This document shows positions 57,032 to 64,000 of a DNA stretch of 64,000 nucleotides, one piece after another. The notes beneath the pieces are model-generated. The model saw only the letters and a list, made by a program, of their open reading frames with translations, did not search any database and was not told the DNA's origin. Made by a program: the position numbers and the translations under genes. How positions within the stretch are numbered: position 1 is the first letter of the stretch; the number at the start of each line of letters is the position of its first letter. This DNA comes from Rippkaea orientalis PCC 8801 (GTDB lineage Bacteria; Cyanobacteriota; Cyanobacteriia; Cyanobacteriales; Microcystaceae): the NCBI RefSeq assembly GCF_000021805.1, contig NC_011726.1, forward strand, positions 4,310,097 through 4,374,096, written 5' to 3'.

Positions 57032-58099
57032 ATGCCTGCCACCAACGAACTCTCCGATCAAATGAACGAAAAAGTGGAGGAGCTAACCCCAGCATCTGTT
57101 GAGTCTGAGGCTTCTTCTGTGCCAGAAAGTGAGGAAAACCCTCTGATGTTCCAAGCTATCGGGACTCTCTATGGAACACCACGCCAAGAGGAAGAGGGAA
57201 AATTCATTTTAAACCTTGGTGGGAATAATTATGGTTTATTCTTTCCGGGGTATCGTTACAAAGCTTGGCTCAAACAGCATGAAAACGCGCCCGATAGTCC
57301 GGTTTATCTGCGAGTTTATCCGAAATGTTTAATTATTCCCAAAAAAGACCCCATTATTCGTTTTCAAGTGGCGGCCTGGGGAGACGACAATCAGTGGGAT
57401 GAAGCACCAGGGATTTTTAGATTCCGAGGAATTTGGCAGTTTGTCCCCCAATTAAGAACTCCGGTAATTTCAATTTATAGAAATTTTAATGCTTCCGATC
57501 CCCAAGGAAAGTTTAAAGCCGCCCATCTTCCTGTCCTAATGCGTCGTGAGGATGAATCGCGTCCGTTTAAATTCAATCCTAAAATCCCTAAGGAGGAATT
57601 ACCTCAACGCTGGTTTATTCAAGCGGTTTTTAAGTTTATCCCCTCGCGTAACTGTTGGGGATGGGTTGAGGATATCGAAACCCCAACCGCGAAGATTCCT
57701 CGCTACAAGAAACCCATTAAAGCGGCTGCTCCAGGGGCTCCAGAAAAAGGCGACAAAAAGTATTCTGCCAATAAACCAATCAAGTCAGATAAACCAGCAC
57801 CTATCATCGAAAAAAAAGAAAATAATCCTCCTGTTGTTACCGCCGAGAAAGTCCCCCTAGTGATGGAGAAAAAAGAGGAGAATCCATCAGCAACCGTCGA
57901 TAAGGTTCCCTCAGAAGTCACTATTTTGACGAGGGGAGAAATGGCTGAAAAATTAGGGATTAGCGATTCTACTCTCTATAAGAGGATTTCTCAAGCTAAG
58001 CAAGAATCAGAGCCCCCGGTGATTGAATGCGATGGCCAACAGTGGCAATATGTTGATAATCCAAGCGGTAAGGGCAAGGTTTTTCAGCTTGGGAATTAA
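57032..58099 (+). CDS. Conserved hypothetical protein with C-terminal helix-turn-helix
   Basis: 355 residues. Residues 1-35 are acidic and probably disordered; about 36-205 form a beta-rich domain with many aromatic residues (FQAIGTLYGTPRQEEEGKF; FRFRGIWQFVPQLRTPVISIY); about 206-300 are a Lys/Pro/Glu-rich linker; about 300-325 read as a helix-turn-helix (GEMAEKLGISDSTLYKRISQ). I do not recognise the main domain; nucleic-acid binding by the C-terminus is possible. Confidence 0.65.
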   Translation: MPATNELSDQMNEKVEELTPASVESEASSVPESEENPLMFQAIGTLYGTPRQEEEGKFILNLGGNNYGLFFPGYRYKAWLKQHENAPDSPVYLRVYPKCLIIPKKDPIIRFQVAAWGDDNQWDEAPGIFRFRGIWQFVPQLRTPVISIYRNFNASDPQGKFKAAHLPVLMRREDESRPFKFNPKIPKEELPQRWFIQAVFKFIPSRNCWGWVEDIETPTAKIPRYKKPIKAAAPGAPEKGDKKYSANKPIKSDKPAPIIEKKENNPPVVTAEKVPLVMEKKEENPSATVDKVPSEVTILTRGEMAEKLGISDSTLYKRISQAKQESEPPVIECDGQQWQYVDNPSGKGKVFQLGN

Positions 58100-58184
58100 T
58101 TTGAGTTAGATATTTCTGAAGACTGAGGTGGGCATTTTGCTCACCTTTTAATTGATTAAAATTGATAAAGGATCATCAAGACTT

Positions 58185-58511
58185 TCAACTAGCCAGTTTA
58201 TGGCTTACATAGCGATTTAAGCTGACATTTTCCTCTGCTGCTTCGATCGCCAATTTTCGGTGGAGTTCGGGGGGAATGCGGACTTGAAATTTACCACTAT
58301 AGGTTCTCTCGGCAATGGGTTCGGGAACTGCTTCCCCATTAGCTTGAAGGTCGGCCACTACTTCTTTAACTAAGTTAGTGATCCCTTCGAGGGCAGCATT
58401 GCGGTCTTGATCAAGGTAAGATAAACTCGGATATTCAGCGCATAATCCGACAAATTCTTCGTCTTCCACTGACCAAGTAACTCGATAGGTATAGTGATCG
58501 TAGTTAACCAT
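58185..58511 (-). CDS. hicB: HicB antitoxin of a HicAB pair
   Basis: 108 residues from the ATG at 58511, which follows GAGGAAAGG; the frame also opens at a TTG at 58535 without such support. N-terminal HicB fold (YRVTWSVEDEEFVGLCAEYPSLSYLDQDRNAALEGI) and a C-terminal ribbon-helix-helix (VRIPPELHRKLAIEAAEENVSLNRYVSHKL) for DNA binding. The start codon overlaps the end of the upstream hicA relic (ATGGTTAA), the usual translational coupling. The toxin gene is broken, so this antitoxin is now unpaired. Confidence 0.88.
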   Translation of the reverse strand: MVNYDHYTYRVTWSVEDEEFVGLCAEYPSLSYLDQDRNAALEGITNLVKEVVADLQANGEAVPEPIAERTYSGKFQVRIPPELHRKLAIEAAEENVSLNRYVSHKLAS

Positions 58512-58758
58512 TGTTCCTTTCCTCAATTTTGGCAATAGCTGCTAAAACCTCTTTAACTTGATAAACTTTGGCTTTTCCGTTCTTTTCTTGAATGTTGACA
58601 CGGGGATCTCCCAGCTAAGGCGTTTTATAGACACAATGACTTGTTCCTTGCTGTCTAGGTTGTCCAAAATAATGATGACAAACTTTAACTAAATCAGTAA
58701 AGTTGACATTTTTAGGATTCTTCTTGAACTGATCAACAAGTTTTTGGATTTGTGTCAT
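58504..58758 (-). pseudogene. hicA: hicA toxin gene with an amber stop
   Basis: From ATG 58758 the frame gives 47 residues (TQIQKLVDQFKKNPKNVNFT, DLVKVCHHYF, GTSHCVYKTP with catalytic His41), then TAG at 58617-58615, then continues in frame LGDPRVNIQEKNGKAKVYQV and KEVLAAIAKI to TAA at 58506-58504. Intact HicA proteins carry Trp at this place (KTPW), so a TGG to TAG change is the simplest cause. HicA is a small mRNA interferase with a double-stranded RNA-binding fold; the truncated form loses its last strands and helix. Confidence 0.88.
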
Positions 58759-58771
58759 GGATTTAGCAGTA

Positions 58772-58803
58772 ATACCATTATTCAATGGTATCAATATTGA
58801 TAC
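58772..58803. promoter_or_regulatory. Overlapping palindromes upstream of hicAB, probable operator
   Basis: ATACCATT (58772-58779) and AATGGTAT (58784-58791) are an exact inverted repeat with a four-base spacer; it overlaps a second perfect palindrome GTATCAATATTGATAC (58788-58803). They lie 14-45 bases upstream of the hicA start, where a ribbon-helix-helix HicB would bind to repress its own operon. Confidence 0.65.
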
Positions 58804-59244
58804 TATTTCATATTAAAAAATATGTCAAGTGTTTTATGAAAGGCGTAAGTTAATGTCAACCCCTTGAGGATAAATTAATCCGAGAGTCTTGTTAAAATCA
58901 GTGCGATCGCTGAGACACGAAACCTAACATTATCCCACCGAAGACACTAGGGAGCAGAGCGCACGACAAGACAGCGATCGCACTATCTCTCATGTTCTTT
59001 TTAGAGTAGTTCTAAGAATTTTTCGATATAGCATTACCCGAAAAGTTTAAGTAGGGGTCAACGGCCGTTGACCCCTACATGACAAGGTTTGAAGGATAAT
59101 GAATGTCCTAACCAAAATGCGTAGTGCTCTAGATCAAGATCAAGAAAATGGGTCAAATTTCCCACTTCTGATTAAGATTCACACTTTTATCCACAAAGTG
59201 CGTTAATAGTTGCGTAAGGTGAGTAATACCCACCCTACTAGAGA
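58804..59244. other. Gene-free interval with a 28-bp perfect palindrome
   Basis: 441 bases between hicAB and the decarboxylase 3' end. The half-site GTAGGGGTCAACGG (59051-59064) is followed at once by its reverse complement CCGTTGACCCCTAC (59065-59078). Two HIP1-like octamers also occur. No reading frame is convincing. The palindrome is a candidate terminator or a dispersed cyanobacterial repeat. Confidence 0.6.
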
Positions 59245-60897
59245 TTATTCCCAAATTTGACAACTGAGATCGCCAGATTTTTGTGATAGACGGATATTTT
59301 CGCCGTAATCAACGGGACAATCAATGACGGCTGGAACATCCTGAGCTAAAGCCATTTTCAAAGTTGGAATTAAATCAGAAGCGGATTCTACCCGATAGCC
59401 TTTTAATCCCATACTTTCAGCGAATTTAACAAAGTCAGGATTGCCAAACCGAATAAACGCAGATTCCCCAAATTGATTAAGTTGTTTCCATTCGATCAAA
59501 CCATAGCCATTGTCATTAAAAATAAGGGTCACAAAAGGCGTTCCTACGCGCAAAGCGGTTTCTAATTCCTGACAATTCATCATAAAACCGCCATCCCCTG
59601 TAACCGCCACCACCTTTTTATCAGGATGAACCAGTTTAGCCGCGATCGCGCCAGGAATAGCAATCCCCATCGCTGCAAACCCATTAGAAATCAAACAGGT
59701 ATTAGGACAATCACAGTGATAATGACGAGCCATCCACATTTTATGAGCTCCTACGTCAGAAATCACGATATCTTCTGGACCCATCACTTGCCTGAGATCA
59801 TAAATAATCTTTTGGGGTTTAACGGGAAATCCTTCATCTTGAGCATAGCGTTCGTAATCTTCCACAATTTGAGCGCGTAAACCCGATGCGATCGCCGTTG
59901 ATTTTCCATGACGATCGGCTCGTTTGAGGATATCCATCAAGGAATCAGAAATATCCCCTACCACTTCCACCAGAGGAATATAACTGCTGTCAATTTCAGC
60001 CGGTGCCATGCCGATGTGAATAATTGGAGTTTTTCCGTCAGGATTCCATTTTTTCGGTGAATATTCGATTAAATCATACCCCACCGCAATCACCAGATCG
60101 CAGCCTTCAAAGGCACAAGTGATGATATCCCGTTGTTGCAGGCCTAGCGTCCACAACGCCAAAGGATGAGTATAAGGAACCACCCCCTTACCCATGAAGG
60201 TATTAGCCACGGGAATATTTAAAGCCGTTGCAAATTCCGTGAGTGATTCACTGGCATTAGCTCGAATCGTGCCATTACCCACTAAAATTAGGGGATTTTG
60301 CGCCTTAGAAATCGCCATCGCCGCCGCGTTCAAACTGCGGTAAGAGGCGTAGGTTTTTTCCTGACTATCCCGCTTGAGGGGTTGTCCTTCTACGGGCATC
60401 GCTGCGATATTTTCGGGTAAATCGATGTGAACTGCCCCAGGTTTTTCGCTTTGAGCCAACTTAAAGGCCTTTCGGGCAACTTCTGGGGTAATACTGGGGC
60501 GGACAATTTGCTTATTCCATTTGGTAACAGGGGCAAACATGGCCACTAAATCCAAGTATTGATGGGATTCAATGTGCATCCGATCAGTTCCCACTTGTCC
60601 AGTAATAGCCACCAAAGGAGCCCCATCGAGGTTAGCATCGGCGACTCCCGTCATTAAGTTAGTCGCCCCTGGACCGAGGGTTGATAAACAAACCCCCGCT
60701 TTCCCCGTGAGTCGCCCATAAACATCGGCCATAAAAGCAGCCCCTTGTTCATGGCGAGTGGTGATAAATTTAATCGAAGAATGCTTTAAGGCTTGAAGAA
60801 TATGCAGATTTTCTTCCCCAGGAAGTCCGAAAATATACTCGACTCCTTCATTTTCTAAGCATTGAACCAGTAATTCGGCGGTTGTTAGTTCCCCCAT
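59245..60897 (-). CDS. ogdA: ThDP-dependent 2-oxoacid enzyme, likely 2-oxoglutarate decarboxylase (acetolactate synthase-like)
   Basis: 550 residues of the acetolactate synthase/POX family: N-terminal Glu region GLPGEENLHILQAL, STLGPGATNLMTGVADA, FAD/hinge middle domain, and the ThDP-Mg motif VTGDGGFMMNCQELETALR with FNDNGYG. Automatic annotation would call it acetolactate synthase, but it lies 170 bases downstream of succinate-semialdehyde dehydrogenase on the same strand. In Synechococcus PCC 7002 exactly such a neighbour pair turns 2-oxoglutarate into succinate, closing the TCA cycle. Function here is inferred from that arrangement; true acetolactate synthase remains possible. Confidence 0.75.
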   Translation of the reverse strand: MGELTTAELLVQCLENEGVEYIFGLPGEENLHILQALKHSSIKFITTRHEQGAAFMADVYGRLTGKAGVCLSTLGPGATNLMTGVADANLDGAPLVAITGQVGTDRMHIESHQYLDLVAMFAPVTKWNKQIVRPSITPEVARKAFKLAQSEKPGAVHIDLPENIAAMPVEGQPLKRDSQEKTYASYRSLNAAAMAISKAQNPLILVGNGTIRANASESLTEFATALNIPVANTFMGKGVVPYTHPLALWTLGLQQRDIITCAFEGCDLVIAVGYDLIEYSPKKWNPDGKTPIIHIGMAPAEIDSSYIPLVEVVGDISDSLMDILKRADRHGKSTAIASGLRAQIVEDYERYAQDEGFPVKPQKIIYDLRQVMGPEDIVISDVGAHKMWMARHYHCDCPNTCLISNGFAAMGIAIPGAIAAKLVHPDKKVVAVTGDGGFMMNCQELETALRVGTPFVTLIFNDNGYGLIEWKQLNQFGESAFIRFGNPDFVKFAESMGLKGYRVESASDLIPTLKMALAQDVPAVIDCPVDYGENIRLSQKSGDLSCQIWE

Positions 60898-61067
60898 CCT
60901 TGTTAATCCCCAAACTTGATCAATATTGGTACAATGAATCCTTCGTGACAGCCTTAAACATTTAATCTTAGCAAAACAGCGAACCTAATTGCCCTTAATT
61001 TTTGTCTTTAGCTTAGCTGTAGCTTGTTAAGATCAACTGCTCAGTATAATCATAATGATCACAATGA

Positions 61068-62435
61068 TCACTTAATCCAAACGGTTTTGACATTAACAAA
61101 TTCCTGAATGCCTTGGCTACTCAATTCCCGTCCGTAACCCGATCGCTTGATTCCCCCAAAGGGCAGACGGGGATCGGATTTAACCATCCCATTGATAAAG
61201 ACGCATCCAGACTCAATTTCCTCGATTAACCGTTCTTGTTCTGTCGCATCGTGAGTCCACCCACTCGCGCCCAAACCAAAAATGGTACTATTAGCTAATT
61301 CGATTGCTTCGTCGATATCTTTAACCCGAAAGAGTAAAGCCACCGGTCCAAAGAACTCATCGCTATAACCAGGGGAATCCATCGGAATATCTTTTAAAAT
61401 GGTAGGCGGGTAGAAGTTACCAGGACGATCGCGGTAAGATTGGCCTCCAATCACAATTTTAGCCCCTTTTGTTACCGTTTCTTGAACTTGCTGTTCAATC
61501 TCTTGCCGAATAGAAGCAGTGGCCAACGGACCAATGTCAGTATCCTCTGACTGGGGATCACCCACTTTCAAGGTTTGGAATTTTTCGGCTAACAACTGTT
61601 CAAAGCGATCGGCGATCGCATCTACTAGGATAAACCGTTTTGCTGCGATACAAGATTGTCCGTTATTGAGCATTCGGGCGGTAACAGCAGTCGTCGCGGC
61701 TGCTTCCAAGTCCGCACTTTCGAGAACAATAAACGGGTCGCTCCCCCCCAATTCAAGGACGGTTTTTTTGATGTGTTTACCGGCGGCTGAGGCTAGACTT
61801 GCCCCTGCATATTCGCTTCCCGTTAGGGTTGCTGCTTTGACGCGATCATCGTTGATCACTGCTTCTACTTGGTTGGCGGTAATTAACAGCGTTTGAAACG
61901 CTCCTTCAGGAAATCCGGCGGATTTAAGAATGGTTTCAATGGCTAAAGCGCATTGAGGGACGTTAGAAGCGTGTTTGAGGATACCAACGTTTCCGGCCAT
62001 TAAAGCGGGGGCTGCAAAGCGAAAAACTTGCCAGAAAGGAAAATTCCAAGGCATAACCGCTAAAATAATACCTAATGGTTGGTAGCGAATAAAACTACGA
62101 CTAGCATCGGTAGAAACGGGAGTATCTTTGAGAAATTCAGGAGCGTTTTCGGCATAATAACGGCAGACGAGGGCGCATTTTTTAGCTTCTGCGATCGCGC
62201 CTTTAATGGGTTTCCCCATTTCTAAGGTCATTAATTCGCCCCATTTTTGGCTATCTTTGTCTAAAATATCTGCTGCTTGCTTTAACCATTGGCTACGCTG
62301 CACCATTGAGGTTTTGCGGTATTGTTTAAAGGTTGCATCCGCGAGAGCAAGTTTCGCTTCAATTTCCGATGGCGTTAGCGGTTCAAAGGTTTTTAGGGTT
62401 TCCCCCGTTGCTGGGTTAACCGTAGCGATACCCAT
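61068..62435 (-). CDS. Succinate-semialdehyde dehydrogenase
   Basis: 455 residues of the aldehyde dehydrogenase superfamily, short SSADH form. Catalytic Cys262 in NNGQSCIAAKRF, Glu228 in LELGGSDPF, cofactor region LAVMPWNFPFWQVFRFAAPALMAGN and the C-terminal LPFGGIKRSGYGRELS. It oxidises succinate semialdehyde to succinate with NAD(P). It precedes the decarboxylase gene; together they are a candidate 2-oxoglutarate to succinate bypass. Confidence 0.88.
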   Translation of the reverse strand: MGIATVNPATGETLKTFEPLTPSEIEAKLALADATFKQYRKTSMVQRSQWLKQAADILDKDSQKWGELMTLEMGKPIKGAIAEAKKCALVCRYYAENAPEFLKDTPVSTDASRSFIRYQPLGIILAVMPWNFPFWQVFRFAAPALMAGNVGILKHASNVPQCALAIETILKSAGFPEGAFQTLLITANQVEAVINDDRVKAATLTGSEYAGASLASAAGKHIKKTVLELGGSDPFIVLESADLEAAATTAVTARMLNNGQSCIAAKRFILVDAIADRFEQLLAEKFQTLKVGDPQSEDTDIGPLATASIRQEIEQQVQETVTKGAKIVIGGQSYRDRPGNFYPPTILKDIPMDSPGYSDEFFGPVALLFRVKDIDEAIELANSTIFGLGASGWTHDATEQERLIEEIESGCVFINGMVKSDPRLPFGGIKRSGYGRELSSQGIQEFVNVKTVWIK

Positions 62436-62727
62436 AGTTGTCTCCTAAACCCCGATGAACTGGGGTGACTTGGTATTCCCCTTTCAAGTGTGCTGCTAAC
62501 TGACGGGTTAAAAGGGGATTTTTTGTGAAGTTTTAAGGTCTATCTACTAGCTTGGCTCTCACTGACCCCGAATGACCTAATTTTGTAATATTTTGACATA
62601 CTTTTTTATGTAAGTTTACGATTTTCATTGGGATAGAAATTTTCAGTTTAGAGAAATAATTAAAGCTAAGAAGATAGGAGATGTAGGTCAAGAGATTTCC
62701 CCCTCTGATTCTCACCTCCTATCTGCT

Positions 62728-64000
62728 TTAAGGAACGATTTGAACCGGGAAGCCTTGTTGCCTTAAGACTTCAGCCGAAGCGCGTCCAGGGGTGTAGTTA
62801 TAGCCCCATTGTCCGTTGTCATGGAGAATCTGGGGAGTCAGTAGTACGATCACTTCTGAACGGTTTTTCGTATCCGTTTGACTGCGGAATAATGCTCCTA
62901 AAAGGGGAATATCCCCTAAAATGGGGACTTTATTGGTAATTGTCTGGTCTGTTTCACTAATAATCCCTGAGAGAATCAGAGTTTGACCATCGCGAAGGCG
63001 AATTAACCCAGAAGTCAGTTCCCGTCGAGCTAAGAGAAATAATTGGTTGAACCCGCCATCAGCCCCACTGTCAAAGGGTTGAACATCTCCAATAGCAGCA
63101 ATGGTCGGACTAACGGTTAAACTGATAAATCCGTTGTCGTCAATTTTATCAATATCAATGGTCAAAGTTAACCCCGCATCCGATAAAACCGGGGTTGTGG
63201 TTCTGACACCACTAAGGGGATCAACCTGGGTTGTGATATTTTCAATGACTTTTTGGGTTAATTTTACCGTTGCTTGCTGTCCTTCTTGCACCACTAGAGT
63301 TGGATCAGTTAGCACCTTACCATTGCTACTTTGAATCGTCGCTTCAATTTGGGAGAGGAACTTGCGAGGAAATTCAAAAAAGGAAGGCAGTTGATACTCA
63401 AAGGGGTCATCAGCATTCTCTGGAGGACTTACGCCTACAGCCCTGAAATCATTAGAAACACCGAGAGATGCCCCAGGAATTTGAGGAAATCCGCCATCCG
63501 TTAACACAGGAAACTGGAATGAGCCTTGGTTTAAGAAGATATTGCCACCTTCAGCAAAAGGGTTAGGAATGGCCGGAGGAACCCCCAGTCGTCCCGTGGC
63601 ACTATTAAATTCTGCGCTATCAATAGGAGATGGTCCCCCAAACCGCAAAAAGGCTGCTCCTTCATCTTGAACGAAGAAACTGTCATTAACACCAAAGGAA
63701 AAACTACTGCTAAAGGATTGATCGTTGTTTAAGGCAATATCGACTACCTTAACGTTAACAGCGACTTGACGACGACGGGCATCCAATTGGGTCAATAAAG
63801 ACGTGGCTACCTGAACCTGACGGGGTTCTCCCACTAGGGTAATGGTATTCAGGCGATCATCAGAAGACACGGCTAACCCGGTTAGTAACTGGGGACTATT
63901 GGAGCCTTCGGTGCGTTGGGCGGTTAGGGGATCTAATTCTGGAGGGAGTTCGCGTTGTCCGATAACTCGTTGGGTTAAGGGATCGATAATATCTTCTCGA
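62728..64000 (-). CDS. pilQ: Type IV pilus secretin PilQ (5' end outside window)
   Basis: The frame is open to the right edge (about 424 residues visible), so the GTG near 63870 is not the start. Visible parts: the end of an N-domain (NTITLVGEPRQVQVATSLLTQLDARRRQVAVNVKVVDIALN), a low-complexity Gly/Pro/Phe insertion of about 120 residues, and the secretin core (VLTDPTLVVQEGQQATVKL, LRDGQTLILSGIISE, VPILGDIPLLGALFR, VIVLLTPQIL). Secretins form the outer-membrane ring for pili. The long insertion is typical of cyanobacterial PilQ. GspD is the alternative. Confidence 0.88.
   Translation of the reverse strand, partial: REDIIDPLTQRVIGQRELPPELDPLTAQRTEGSNSPQLLTGLAVSSDDRLNTITLVGEPRQVQVATSLLTQLDARRRQVAVNVKVVDIALNNDQSFSSSFSFGVNDSFFVQDEGAAFLRFGGPSPIDSAEFNSATGRLGVPPAIPNPFAEGGNIFLNQGSFQFPVLTDGGFPQIPGASLGVSNDFRAVGVSPPENADDPFEYQLPSFFEFPRKFLSQIEATIQSSNGKVLTDPTLVVQEGQQATVKLTQKVIENITTQVDPLSGVRTTTPVLSDAGLTLTIDIDKIDDNGFISLTVSPTIAAIGDVQPFDSGADGGFNQLFLLARRELTSGLIRLRDGQTLILSGIISETDQTITNKVPILGDIPLLGALFRSQTDTKNRSEVIVLLTPQILHDNGQWGYNYTPGRASAEVLRQQGFPVQIVP

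Noticed and set aside
62533-62715. A 60-codon minus-strand frame between SSADH and pilQ
   Set aside because: No known motif, poor start context and AT-driven composition; the 292-base gap is better seen as regulatory.

Overview
The window is chromosomal DNA of a unicellular cyanobacterium. It carries the complete photosystem II cytochrome b559 operon psbE-F-L-J with ycf48 and rubA, a phytochrome/response-regulator pair of the Cph1/Rcp1 kind, the cyanobacterial small RNA Yfr1 next to trxA, a PedR-like LuxR regulator, and many HIP1 octamers (gcgatcgc). Gene content and moderate AT richness suggest the Cyanothece/Crocosphaera/Rippkaea group; that is inference from recognition, not a database match.

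Layout. 1-17.5 kb: phytochrome kinase (cut by the left edge) and rcp1, pcrA-type helicase, Yfr1-trxA, murG, a GT-C glycosyltransferase, dnaB, two small orphan antitoxin-like genes, the tldD-tldE peptidase pair and a pentapeptide-repeat membrane protein. 17.5-23.2 kb: beta-carbonic anhydrase, then a 39-repeat CRISPR array, a 440-base non-coding structured interval and one TnpB-like RuvC nuclease of about 490 residues. 23.3-32.4 kb: mreBCD, ssb, a group 2 sigma factor, miaA, a Fur-family regulator, purS-purQ, gpsA, a TolB-like lipoprotein and pedR. 32.6-38.6 kb: a two-repeat mini CRISPR unit, a two-domain PPK2, galE, and the psbEFLJ-ycf48-rubA group. 38.8-48.9 kb: tetR, pdhA, an Hsp70-like protein, a TnpB-only insertion element, a UPF0182 membrane protein and glutaredoxin. 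49-59 kb: a GH13 alpha-amylase, then a stretch with several decayed genes (tnpB remnant, internally deleted CheB/receiver gene, dsbA-like pseudogene, hicA toxin with an amber stop) mixed with rsmH and mnmE. 59.2-64 kb: a ThDP-dependent decarboxylase and succinate-semialdehyde dehydrogenase pair that fits the cyanobacterial 2-oxoglutarate bypass of the TCA cycle, then a type IV pilus secretin cut by the right edge.

The most interesting locus is 18425-23191. A large array of identical 37-bp repeats lies beside a lone TnpB/Cas12-like protein with an apparently intact RuvC triad. There is no cas1, cas2, other cas gene, tnpA or Tn7-type gene in the window. Between nuclease and array is a region folded by an 11-bp perfect closing stem, followed on the same strand by a tandem 17-bp element whose core is complementary to the repeat. 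This is the architecture of a minimal single-effector type V (V-U-like) CRISPR system: effector, tracr-like RNA and array, all reading on the minus strand. Effector identity, tracr function and array orientation are inferences to be tested.
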